The position numbers were made by a program, and so were the translations under genes. Shown here in pieces: positions 52,901 through 63,783 of a stretch of 64,000 nt of DNA. The notes below the pieces were generated by a model. It was given only the letters and a program-made list of their open reading frames with translations. It had not been told where the DNA came from and ran no database searches. How positions within the stretch are numbered: position 1 is the first letter of the stretch; the number at the start of each line of letters is the position of its first letter. The stretch lies in NCBI GenBank assembly GCA_013396995.1, contig VWZP01009170.1, forward strand, positions 124,001 through 188,000, given 5' to 3'. This DNA comes from Dicaeum eximium (lineage: Eukaryota; Chordata; Aves; Passeriformes; Dicaeidae).

Positions 52901-53601
52901 TGCATGTGCACAGAGCGTGAAGTCTTTCACCCAAATTCAGCTTGTCTTTGCTTTGGTTCAGTGGTCCCAGGCAGATCTGTAGCTCCTCATCACAAAACCT
53001 CACCACAAAACAGTCCATGGTCTGTTGGCAAGATAACTTTGAGGGACAGCACTGGGAAGCCATTCTTCCATGGGATAAGAGTTCCAGCTCTCTGATGTGA
53101 TATTGAAAGGCAGATCCTTGTGCTGCCACTCAACCAACTTGAAGCCTGGGGACCTCGAGCTGCAGCTCCCTGCACAACCAGAGCCTGATTTCTCACATGT
53201 GTCAGTCCTGGACAACCTCCCTTCACTCAACTTGAAATGCATGTTTTCTCCTTAAAAACCAATTGAGGCTGCCTGTTTTTAGTGGTTCATGCATGTACAA
53301 CCCATGATCAGTCTTACAGATTTGCTCCAGGTTTTGTTGTGCTAATTGCCATCCCAGGAGGCTATGAGTTAATTAGTGAGCTCCATGTTTCAGGGTGCAC
53401 CACAGCCATGCATAAACAAATCATTACTGAACAAAGAATGCACAGATATTATGTATTTGGTGATGTGATGTGGTAAAAATACTTTGGTTTGACGACAACA
53501 ACTGAAATCCAAGTATTATTAGTAACCACATGCAGTTCTTTACATTCGTTGCCTTCATCTGAATTTGGTTTTTGGTGATTTGGGAATAAGGATTTATCTA
53601 A
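46996..53601. other. Non-coding single-copy stretch
   Basis: No gene or transposon recognised over 6.6 kb. A 21-bp-period duplication of TTTCCAAAATATCTT occurs at 48678-48713. The 47.9-48.1 kb part is GC-richer with overlapping short open frames that have no recognisable product. Confidence 0.6.
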
Positions 53602-53822
53602 GGATTAGATATTAGGAAGAAATTCACTGTGAGGGTGGTGAGGCACTGAAGCAGGTTGCCTAGAGAAGCTGTGAATGCCCCATCTGTGGAAGTGTTCAAG
53701 GCCAGGCTGGATGGAGCTCTGAGCAACCTGTGTTTAGTGGAAGGTGTCCTTGTCCACAGCAGAGGGCTGGAATGAGATAATCTTTAGGATGCCTTCTAAC
53801 CCAGGCCATTCTATGATTCCAT
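53602..53822 (+). mobile_element. CR1 LINE, 3'-end fragment
   Basis: It starts at GGATTAGATATTAGGAAGAA and continues through GCAGGTTGCCTAGAGAAGCT, GTGTTCAAGGCCAGGCTGGA and CCAGGCCATTCTATGATTCC, the classic CR1 3' end with its octamer tail on the plus strand. It is 5'-truncated to about 220 bp. Confidence 0.95.
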
Positions 53823-56800
53823 TATTTTAATTTCCTTTGTTTTCAGACCAGCCTGTGCTTTGTGAGTTTTGATGATCTTCTCTCTTTCCTTGCTAAAAGG
53901 AAACCTGTTTCTGTTTGGGTATCTGGGGAAGATGATGCAAAGCCAGCAAGATCTCCTGTTGATAAGGCACCACCAATATCTTCTGGTGTTGAGCAGCAGT
54001 CCAGTGTCTCTCAAGTGTTTTCTCCCTGTGTGTCACCCTCAAAGTTTGCATTGGCACACAGATGGCCCCAGCACAAGTCAGGGTGGAGGAAGGCAGCCAG
54101 AGCTTGGGTGGCAGCCAGCCCTGGTGGTGGGGGACACATTGAGGGGTCTGTGTCACCACTGAGCAGGAAGCCAAGCACATGCTCTTCTCTCCCACCACCA
54201 AACCTCCAAGTCCCTTCACTCTGGGGTGCCTGTCCCCTGCCTGGGTATGTCCAGGCCTGAATCTGTAGGTTTTCTGTTCCTCTGCTCTTTCCACAGTCAG
54301 TCACTTTGCCAGTTTGCATCCTTCCCTTGCAGGGCACTGCTTCTGCCAGGGAAAAAGAGTGGGATGGGGGAGGCAGAGAGGATCAGCAGGATGTGGCTCT
54401 CAGAGACAGTTTGGCATCTCACCACTCATGGACCCCCACCTCAGTGGGGTCAGGAGATCCCTGTGGATGGGCAGGTGCATTCCACAGCCATTGCATCCAT
54501 CCCATCCCTGCAGCCAGGTCCCTGTGACCGAGGCCTCACGTTTCATTTCCAAAGAACTACAGAGGCTTTTCTGGTGTTAAATTCTGTCTTGCTGACGTGT
54601 TTGTTGAGTCACTGCCCCACTCAGCATGAACCTGAAACACAGCTTGGGACTATTAGCACAGGTCCTAATTTCAGCTGTGCTTATGAGCCTTCAGCTTGAG
54701 TTTGTTCTCTCACTGGAGTCATTGTTTATTTCAGCATAATTTTTCTAAATTCATACCCATTCTCTCAACACACACAGACCTCACAGAGATTTTCATGCAT
54801 TTAAATGAAAAAGCCAAACAGTTCCCTTTCTTCATTCACATTATGCAGCATTGCCCTTCTCTGTACTTTGTCCTATTTCAGAGCTGCCATGCAAATAAGC
54901 CCAACTTAAAAAAATCATTAAAAAGCATGCATCTATCAACCTTTTTTCTCCTCATGCTGTACCTGCAGGAAGAAATCCCTTCTCCTTCTTGCCTTCCTAT
55001 TTCAGGTGTTTCCACTTCTTTCCTAATTGTGATCCAGTATCTTCATGGTTCCCCAGTTGCCCAGGAAACAAAACCCAATTCCCTTTTCCCCAACGTGTAG
55101 TATTCACTATTCCATGAAGCTACTTTTTCCTGAAGTGTTTTATTGTGGGTTTCTTCCCTAAACTACTCTAGAAGTGGGAATTCTCCTTTTCTGTCCTTGT
55201 ACTGGGGCACCCCCTTTCCTTTACCCACCTGAGTCTATCTGGATGAAGCAGTCATTGCATTTTCTACCTCCATCACTGCAGTATCTGACTGAATTTAGCA
55301 TTATTTCTTTTGATCACGTGAGTGTACTGAACAGTCATCCTTCTGCAAGGCATTCTGCATGGATTCCCTTGTTGGCCACAGAACAGAGATCCTCTTTTTC
55401 AGAGCTAAAGATGGAGAAGGTGGATCCAGCTCCAGGGTTCATGGTGGGCAGTCACTGGAGGCAGGAAGGATCATTTGTCCTTGCTCTTGGCACGAGTGCA
55501 CACCCATAAACCCAACTCAGACACTCTTCCAGAAGGAGAAAACCACCAGAAAATTAAAAAAAAAAAACAAACAAACAAAAAACCAACCTGCCTGAAGCAC
55601 CCAGGATATATTATGGGGTAGGGATTTAAAGAGCAAAATGCAGGTTGTCCTTGGGTAACGAGGATCTTGTTCTTGCTGCATCTGGAGCTCTTTGTGAGGG
55701 AATGTGGATGTTGGTGTGGCTGTGGTGGGGCGTTTGCACAAATCACAAGTGGAGTGAGCGAGAAGAAGAACTCAAGGCTTTTGCCTGTAAACCTCTCATC
55801 TCTGATATTCCCTACAGAGATCCCTTGTGGCCCAGAGACTGCCTTTTCCAAAATGAAATATGCCCTGGAGTAAGAGCTCCAGTTTGTGGTAAAAATAGCT
55901 ATTCCTTACTTCACAGGCCCATGGAAAACCATCCTGCCTGGGCAGCAGGCAACTGGCAAATCACAGATACAAAAATGGATGTGACAACTTCTGTGCAGAA
56001 CATCCATTGGTGAAGTTAAGCTGCCCCATCTTCCCTTTTTCCTTGTAAAACTTTGTATTATCTTGATTTTTAGTGACACATGGAAGGTGAAATGGTCTAA
56101 ATCTTAATGATTCATGGGATGGGGACTTTGGGTTTGTCAGCTTCAATAAATCTGTTAGCCTCTTTGACAGTGAGGAGGGAAGAGCTGTTTTGAATTCATG
56201 GTATGTTTTTAAAGTTTCTCTCAAAGAGTACTGTTTTTTCTCTCCTCTCATGTTTCTCAGAAGAAACCAGCCTGCCAAACTGCTCCAGGAAGCTCTTCTG
56301 AGATAGAGACATCCATCTCTGTGTGCGGGCTGTACTTGTGAAGCAGAGCACAAAGCCCTTTTTCCATTTAATCCATATTAATTATCTCTCTGCAGCTCCT
56401 CTCCAGTTTCCACTCATCCCAGGCACCAGAAACTTGTGTGGCTGCATCTTGAACAAACTAGAGCCTTTCACTCTTCACCTGGTAAGTCAACACTCCAAAA
56501 ATAAAAATAAATAGAAAGGTTTACTGCTGAAGGATTGAAGCTTTCCACACTTGAAAACTGAATGCTGTGGGACTGTGGACTAAGGCAGATATTTTTAGTG
56601 CCATCAATATCTCCTGGAGTTGATATCTCCCAAGACAGATGGTTGTTTCCCACAGAACGTTGTCAAATGTTTGCTCAGCCAAGATCAATTTTGTTCCAAC
56701 TCCTTTCCCACCTTCTGGTGAAATACATTTCACTTGCCAGACAAAAAATTAAAGAAACAGCATGAAACCTTGCCACCGTGGAGGGTTCTCGTTCCCGTGG

Positions 56801-58440
56801 CTCCCCTGTGTCCTTCAGCTGTGTGACTGACATCTCTCTTGGTGCTGAGGAGGAATAAAAGATGCACCCGTGGTGTGAGCACATCTGGGCTCAGGTCTCA
56901 TGTCAGCTGATTTCCTGTGACACCTGCATGTCACCTCTCAGCCTTTGCTCTTAGATCTCCTGGATCCTGAGCTCTTAACCTGCACACCCCAAACTGATCT
57001 TGTAAGAAAATGCAAGGGGGAAGGAGGAGCAGAAGTGGCGCTGAGGAGGGGGCACAGAGAGGCTGGGTTTGTGTCCACTGCTCAAGGACTGCAGCTTTTG
57101 TTTTAATTACAAGCCCCTGTGAGTCTGGAGACATGGAGGCCCTTTGTGGTGTCTGGCTGCCTGCGTGGCTCTGTGGGCATTTTCAGCCAAAATTAGTGGG
57201 GAGAAAAGGGCTTTTCAGAGGGTGGCATAGGATGTATTTATTTTCTTTTCCTTGCTGGTTGCTATTTTTAGCTGAGCCTGACTTGTCACAGTGTAAGAGA
57301 CAGAGCTGCTTCTTTCCAAAGTACAAGTTCCCTTATAATGCCTGATTGTTACAAGTGAGAAATTACAGCAGCCAGTGCCAGCAGCAGTTTCTGAAATGTT
57401 ATGATGATTCCTTCCTGCTACACTTATCTTGTTGTGGCTCTGTATTTGAAAATTGTTAATACATGGTGGTTTTCTAGCAAGGACTTTGGCAATCCAGTCT
57501 CAGTAGGGTAGCTCCCATTTTTATTGCTTCATACACAAAAATAATACTGGTTTAGTTTTGTAAGTCTAAATCCTTTTGAAAATACTACGAAATCAAATTC
57601 ATTTTTCTGCACACTGAAAGACACATTGGATCATCCAGAATATTCTTTCTGTGCTGATCCATAATCTTTACCATTAGAGATTCAGAGCCAGGTGAGTCTC
57701 TCATTGGAAGGGAAATCAATGTTATGATGCCCAAAAATATTTTTCATCCTTAATTTAGTTGTCAGAGCAATCCATTCACACCCCCCTGACATCTTAAACA
57801 ACCCCTATATCCGCAGACTGCTTTTGCAGAACAGGATTATGGTTGAAAGAAATATGCCTGCCTTGATATTGTTCGGGATTTGCCTGGGATTTATTAATAT
57901 TTCGCTCCTGCATTTTCCTTAGCATTACAGATCCTTAACTCATGTAGGAGGCATTTTCAGCCTCCTCCTGCCAAATGAGCATTTTCACTGTTATCAAAGT
58001 ATTGTGGATGCATAACCATGTATTACATACATATATGCCCAAATTATCACTAAATTGTTACCCTGCAGAAATCACTTTCTGTCACCTGGCAAAGTCAGCT
58101 GGAAGCCTCGGGGTAAGGCCTTTTCTTATATGGACTTTATTTTCTATATGTTTTTGTTTTTTATGGCAACCTGTCAATGGAAACAAGGTTTGCAGTGTCA
58201 TAGAGACTCCTGAGAGGGAGTAGATGTGAGGATAATTGATCATTTGGCCTGCAGGTGGGTTTGAGACAGCCCAATCCCTATCCTCTTGTACAAAGCCTTC
58301 TTGTGCACAGAGAAATAAGGGGATTGCAACAATTCTATATATAAAAATCTGAGAAAGAAAAAGCCAAAACATACAGAAACTTTGTGTGTTTGTGTAAGAT
58401 GGTGTTCTTTATTAAGCCTCATTTTATCTCTGTCACACAA
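53823..58440. other. Non-coding single-copy stretch
   Basis: No supported gene. Open frames at 53.9-54.7 kb overlap on both strands and show no recognisable domains. It contains an (AAAC)n tract at 55.56 kb and, at about 57.56-58.08 kb, an AT-rich motif-dense segment discussed as a candidate conserved element. Confidence 0.6.
55556..55582 (+). repeat. A-rich (AAAC)n tract
   Basis: A run of A followed by AAAC units, the third AAAC/TTTG-type tract in the window. No host element is recognised beside it. Confidence 0.9.
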
Positions 58441-58712
58441 TCATAGAATGGTTTGGAATGGACCTTGAGGACCATGCAGTTCCAACCCCCCTGCCATGAG
58501 CTGGGACATCTTTCAATAGACCAGGTTGCTCCAAGCCCCATCCAGCCTGGCCTTGAACACTTCCAGGGATGGGGCAGCCACAGCTTCTCCAGGCAACCCG
58601 TGCCAGGGCCTCACCACCCTCAGAGGGAAGAATTTCTTCCTAATATTTAATGTGCCCCTGCTCTCTGATAGTTTAAGCCATTCCCTTTTGTCCTGTGACT
58701 ATATGCCCTACT
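58441..58712 (-). mobile_element. CR1 LINE, 3'-end fragment
   Basis: It begins TCATAGAATGGTTTGGAATG and proceeds through CCAGGTTGCTCCAAGCCCCA, CAGCCTGGCCTTGAACACTT and CATTCCCTTTTGTCCTGTGA, so it is a minus-strand CR1 3' end. Weak similarity may extend to about 58770. It is closely related to the 46.6 kb and 53.6 kb copies in word content. Confidence 0.93.
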
Positions 58713-59726
58713 TAGCAGTTGGCTTCCCTCCTGCTCTTTTGGGGAGCTTTCTGATCTACTTTAAACTGTAGGGAGAAAAAAAACCTCTTCCTTTCTCCTT
58801 AAGAACATTCATGTGCAAAGGGCAAGCTCCTGCTCTTATATCTTTGCTTGGGAGTTCGTCTCCCAGATATATTAATTCATGGAACATTGTCATTATTAAG
58901 ATCCAAATTAAGCTGCCTATCCTGTAAAGGATCCCCCCCTGCCTGAAGCAAAACAGAACAGTTAATGCATTTTTTATAAACAATGCCATTAATGATGCAT
59001 GAAAGGCGTGTTGTAAATATTAAAGCGGGACTATCACTTTTTTTTTTCCTTACTCCATAAAGCATAGGAGAAAAACCTACAGGTCAAATTCCTTCTCATG
59101 CAAATTAAGCCAGATTCTTTGATTTCAAGTGCTTTGTCCATTTCTTTTACTATGGTATTACAGTTTCTGCTTGAGCTCTGAAACAGCCCTGCTAGGATGT
59201 TCGAAAATGTGGCAAGTTCAATTATAGAACTATGCAATAGTACAGCTATAAAAACTCCTGAATGTGAACAGAGCAATAACAGAGGACATGTATGAATATT
59301 TTAAGACATATTGAGGTCTCCTAAACCTGCTCCCTGGCCCAGGCAGGTTTGACACAGAGCTCAGGGCTTTATTTGTGGGACCCCTGTGAGTGATGTTGGC
59401 CCAAGGCTGGGTGCATGCATCTCCCAGGCACATTCCCTGCTAGGCTATCCCACCTAGTGGCTGCTCTCCCATCCCACAAGGTGATTTTCTTCCAGGATAT
59501 TGGTGAAGCAAGCCAAGGCTTGATGTATTACTTCAGTTAGCAGTGAATGTGCTTCCACATTGCTTAGTCAGGTGGTCAAACACTTGCCCTTGCCTTAACT
59601 GCGTTACACCAGGAAAAGGTTTCATGTTCACATCATCTGAATTTATGCATCAAATGTACATCCCTGTCCAGTACAGCCAACTTTCCAGTGTGAGTGCTCT
59701 GCATCACTCTTCTTACTTACACAAGC
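58713..59726. other. AT-rich non-coding stretch between two CR1 copies
   Basis: No gene recognised. The segment 58850-59290 is dense in ATTA words, an octamer ATGCAAAT (59098), a TCF-like CTTTGAT (59117) and a SOX-like AACAATG, and is a candidate conserved non-coding element. This is inference from motif density only. Confidence 0.5.
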
Positions 59727-60010
59727 ACAGAATCATCTGGGTTGGAAACCTAAGACTCCAACCAGTACCCAGCACGGCCAAGCTCACCACAAACTCATGT
59801 CCCCAGGCACAACATCTACCTGGCTTTTAAATACCTCCAAGGCTGGTGACTCCACTCCTTCCCTGTTCCAATGCTTAACAACCATTTCAGTGAAGAACTT
59901 TTCCCTAACATCCGATCTAAAGATCCCCTGGTGCAACTTGAAGCCATTTCCTCTTGTCCTATTACTTGGTACTTGGGAGAAGATGCCAACAACCACTCTG
60001 GGTCTGCCTC
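59727..60010 (-). mobile_element. CR1 LINE, 3'-end fragment of a different subfamily
   Basis: Words such as AGAATCATCTGGGTTGGAAA, GGCTTTTAAATACCTCCAAG, CTGTTCCAATGCTTAACAAC, TTTCAGTGAAGAACTTTTCC and CATTTCCTCTTGTCCTATTA match the other major avian CR1 3'-end type, distinct from the four copies that share the GAGCAACCTGG/CAGGTTGC word. It lies on the minus strand and is 5'-truncated, with the far edge fading near 60010. Confidence 0.92.
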
Positions 60011-61443
60011 TTCATTTGGGCACAGGAGATAATGTGAAGAAGACCTTCCCTGTCCCTACTTGTGGGACCATCTCAAGTTTCCCTAAGTCCCTAATGGCAG
60101 TCACAGGAGTGACTTTTATCTTCTGTGCTGTCCATACACAGGTGTGCACAATACCCCTACTCACTGTCCATCCACTTCCCTGTCAGTCCAACACTGGCCT
60201 GACTGAAGGCAAAAGTAAAATTTGATTGCCTTCCAAAGAAGTAGGATTCAAGCCAAACTTTTGAGTTGGAATCACATGAAAAAAATATCCTTTCAAACAT
60301 ATTCTGATGACAACAAGAAAAAAAGATAATTTGCACTGCAAGAAACTTTCCCCAAATGGACAAGGATAATATTTACAGTAAGCCTTCGAGAAGGAGTCCA
60401 CTGTAAAATCCTCTGTTGCTTCCTTCCAACCTTGCTCTTTGCCCCTCTATTTCTATGCCACATTTTGCTCTGCTTTCCAAATGTTACTTTATTTTGAAAA
60501 TAAGAAAAAATCTGTCTCCACTTAATTCTTTAAGTCACTGCAGTTTGTTAAATGCATGACTCACACTGACTGGAGGGTCCAGCTTTTTAAGTTGACTTCT
60601 GTACCCAGAAGAACCTCTTCACTCCTTTCATGATCTTTTTTCCCTGGTTTTGATGTCAGTCTTGCTTTGTGGGACTGAAGCCCTCAAGAGGAAAGGCAGC
60701 TGAAGCTGCCAGCATATGCCTTAAGAGTGTCTGCTGCTCTCTGCAGAGCAGAGATTTAATAATGAAGGTCAGGCTAGAAATTTAATGGTTAATCTTTATC
60801 TTTTTCTACAGAATAAACAACTCTTTTTCAGAATGTTGAACTATAGAAAATATTTTCATGTGTATTTTAAAAAATCACATTGTTACAAAACAAAACCATT
60901 GTCCTGGCCATCATTTTTACAAATAAGTCTCAGTATTTAATCTCTTTTTTATTGAAGAAAATTAATTTCTTCAGCCTACTGGCAATTATTTAGGTGAAAA
61001 CATTCCCACCTGTGCTGTATCTGCCAATATACTGGAAGAAAATTTTCCCTAGAAAAGTGAAAAAAGGCCCAGAAAGCCTGACACACACTTTCTTTTTTTC
61101 TTTTTCTCTGCTGTACTTTTTTATAGATATATAATTTGGTGATGAAACGCATTTACCATCAGTACTATACTCAATTTAACAGTCAGCTTTTTCTTGCAGA
61201 AAACCTGTAGCTCCTTTCTCCCTGAGCTGCTTGCTGCCTGCAGCTGGGAAAGCTTTTCCCATGGCTCCCAATTAGCTGCCTGCCCAAGCTGTCTTTTCCA
61301 ACCGGATTAGATATCCAAGATCCCCTTCATATGTCCCCCTGCTGCCTGCCACACTTCCATTTACATTTCCAGCAATATCCTTTGGTCTGCCACGTGGTTG
61401 TGCCACGGGAGGGTTTGCTGGATCTGCGAGCCCATTGCAGGTG
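60011..61443. other. Non-coding stretch before the LTR stack
   Basis: No gene or repeat recognised. It is AT-rich to about 61.2 kb and then mixed. The final 190 bases, which adjoin the LTR, show no primer-binding-site-like sequence, which supports the neighbouring LTR being solo. Confidence 0.55.
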
Positions 61444-61449
61444 CAGGAG

Positions 61450-62102
61450 TGTCGGGTTTCTTTTTCCTGGTCCTGACAAGGATGGGAACCCAACCCCCTG
61501 GGCCCTTTGGAGGGGGTTCCCTCTGCTGAGCTCTCTTCCAAGGATGAAGAACGTACAGGACTCTCTTTTCTCTTGGTCTTCAGGTTTTTGTTTATTCTTA
61601 TCTTAAGTTCAGCACCGTTTGCACACCAGGCTCAGCATGTGAGAAGCGAGGCACAAAATGGACCCCAAACACCCAAACCAAGGCCTTTTAAAGCTGTTTA
61701 ACCCAATCACTTTCTAACACCTACTTTGTTTTTACTTTTCTACCAATAACTTCTACTAATCTATGCACGTAACTTCCACATTACTACTCACACTAACCAA
61801 TAATTTTCTACCACAAGTACTACAGAAAATGGAGCTGAAGAGGGACAAGAAGGAAGAAGGGACAATACCCAAAATCCTCCATCTTGTGTCCTATTCATTT
61901 TCATATTAAAAAATCCTAAAATCCTAAATTCTTCACTTTGTGATACACTCTGAAAAACTACTACTACATACCTGTGTGCTCTAACTCATCCCAAAGTTTT
62001 GGCAATTTTTCCCGGGGACGAAGGTGAAAAGCAGAGTTCTGCTGAGGGTCAGAATTTCTTAAAACAGGCAGAGAGACATTCTCTGTGCCCTGGATTCCAA
62101 CA
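61450..62102 (-). mobile_element. Solo LTR of an ERVK-like endogenous retrovirus
   Basis: On the minus strand the 653-bp block starts TGTTGGAATCC and ends GAAACCCGACA, so it has TG...CA termini. It is flanked by a 6-bp duplication with one mismatch (CAGGAG 61444-61449; CAGGGG 62103-62108). In minus-strand order it has a TATA-like TTTAAAAGG (about 61685-61692), AATAAA (61591-61596) and a U5-like tail. No primer-binding site or retroviral genes adjoin it. The 6-bp duplication suggests class II. I recall this LTR as widespread in passerines, but cannot give a library name. Confidence 0.82.
61591..61596 (-). terminator. LTR polyadenylation signal
   Basis: TTTATT on the plus strand, AATAAA on the minus strand, about 95 bases downstream of the TATA-like word in the ERVK-like LTR, as expected for the R region. 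Confidence 0.6.
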
Positions 62103-62133
62103 CAGGGGTGTATTGGTTTTGCATGGCCTGGTT

Positions 62134-62599
62134 TGTGCAGCGTGGCAGGATGGTGGAAATCCTGCAACCTTCCTTGCAGGAAGGAAGGAAGGACAGGAAG
62201 GGTCTTTGTATGATGTTTTCCAGCAAAGGTTTGTTGCATCCACTGAAGGGATCCAGGACAAAGACCAGACCATGTGGTTGGGACAAGCTTAAGTATGGGA
62301 GGGCATGGGGGGTGGTGCAAGGGCAGGGCAAAGGGCACTGGCCTTCAGGGAAGATGGGCTGGCCACCAGGGGTACCACAACCAGTGAGGAAACAGGGAAA
62401 GGAGAAACCAGGAGAAGTTGGGACATGTGGGGAAAGGAACTGGGATGGATCACGGTGTTATGCAAGACTCCAGAGAGGAAGTCTTTTCTGTCTGTTAGGT
62501 GGAGAAAGTTCTGTGGTAGGTCTTTCCAAGGCAATGCCCTGGGGGTTTCGCTGAAGGGAAAGGATTCAGAGGATTCCACAACTCCCCTCTTTTTTCTTA
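62134..62599. mobile_element. Unclassified 466-bp insertion inside the ERVL LTR
   Basis: The sequence departs from the LTR after CTGGTT (62128-62133) and returns at the same word (62600-62605; the match extends to 7 bp). Deleting the insertion plus one copy restores a continuous LTR, as expected for an insertion with a 6-7-bp target duplication. The ends are TG...TA. There is no AATAAA, so an LTR identity is not shown. It contains GGAA repeats (about 62180) and a CTCF-like word. Its family is unknown to me. Confidence 0.6.
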
Positions 62600-62963
62600 C
62601 TGGTTTTTGGTAGCTGGGGGGCCACAGAGGTGGCTCCTGTGAGAAGCTGCTGGAGGCTTCCACCATGTCTGGCAGAGCCAATCCCTGATGGCTCTGAAGA
62701 TGGACACGCTGCTGGCCAAGGCTGGGCCAATTAGAGAGGCTGGTAATGCCTCTGTGATTACATATTTAAGAAGAAAATCAAAACAAAAGGCACACAGTTT
62801 TTCTCCTAGTCAAAGAGGAGGAGCTGAGAACGTGTGAGGGAAACAACATGGCGACACCAAGGTCAGTGGAGAAGCAGGGCAGGAGTGCTCCAGGCACGGG
62901 GGCTGAGATTCCTCTGCAGGCCATGGTGAGACCATGGGGAAGGAGCTGTGCCCCTGCAGCCCC

Positions 62964-63122
62964 TGGGGATCCACAGGGAATGCAGAGATCCACCTGCAGC
63001 CCATGGGAATCCACAGGGAATGCAGAGATCCACCCACAGCCCGGGGGAATCCATGGGGATGCAGAAATCCACCCACAGCCTGTGGGAATCCACAGGGAAT
63101 GCAGAGATCCACCCACAGCCCG
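62964..63122 (+). repeat. Fourfold 40-bp tandem repeat inside the ERVL LTR
   Basis: Four units of 40, 40, 39 and 40 bp, each built around GGGAATCCACAGGGAATGCA, then GAGATCCACC and CAGCCC; the third unit is the most diverged. The length divisible by about 40, not 3, shows it is not selected as coding. It probably arose by local slippage or unequal exchange from a GCAGCCC-type module of the LTR. Confidence 0.92.
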
Positions 63123-63783
63123 TGGCAGAGGTGCCCATGCCAGAGCAGGTGGATGCCTGGAGGAGGCTGTGATCCAGTGGGAGACCTGCTGGAGGGAGAG
63201 GGCCCTGCTGCCAGGCTGGAGCAGCCTGTCCTTGGAGCACTGCACCCCATGGGAAGAGTGACCCACGTCACAGCAGTTTTGGGAGGGCTGTGTGCCCGTG
63301 GGAGGGACTCACATTTTCACATTTGCAGCAGGAGCGATTTGGCTGCTGCTCACCAGAGAGAACCCACGCTGGGGGAGTTCACAGAGAACTGTCTCCCGTG
63401 GGAGGGACTCCATGGCCTCACAGGGAAGGATTCCTCTCCCTGAGCAGTGGAAGGAAATCTCAGTGATGAACTGACCAAAACCCCCATTCCTGTCTCCCTG
63501 TGCTGTCTGTGGGAAGGCAAGAGCAGCTGGGCGGGGAGGGGGGAAGTGTTTTAAGGGCTTATTTTATTTCTCATTATCCTCCTCTGAGTCTCAGTGATAA
63601 ATCCACTTTGCAACTTAAGTTGAGCCTGTTTTGCCCTTGAAGTGTTTTCTCCTGGTCCTTATCTCAACTCATGAAGCCTTTGGTAAATTTTTTTCCCCTC
63701 TCCAGTGCCCAGCTGTGGCAGGGGAAGGTGAGCAAAGGGCTTCTGTGGGTGCCTGGTGTTGGGCCAGTGTCAAACCACGACCA

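Larger units (their letters stand above)
62109..63783 (+). mobile_element. ERVL-type LTR, interrupted
   Basis: It begins TGTATTGGTTTTGCATGGCC and, after an insertion (62134-62599), resumes TTGGTAGCTGGGGGGCCACA and continues through AGCTGCTGGAGGCTTCCACC, a TATA-like ATATTTAAG (about 62762), GATGAACTGACCAAAACCCC and GTTGAGCCTGTTTTGCCCTT to an end near ACGACCA. I recognise this as the common passerine ERVL LTR. A candidate 5-bp target duplication is AGGGG (62104-62108) and AGGGC (63784-63788). The AATAAA position has decayed to GATAAA. About 1.2 kb remains after removing the insertion; no internal genes are seen. Open frames within it are artefacts. Confidence 0.85.

Noticed and set aside
62778..63474. 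Several overlapping open frames with repeated peptides on both strands
   Set aside because: They are readings of the 40-bp tandem array and LTR sequence; unit length is not a multiple of three and no retroviral protein is recognisable.
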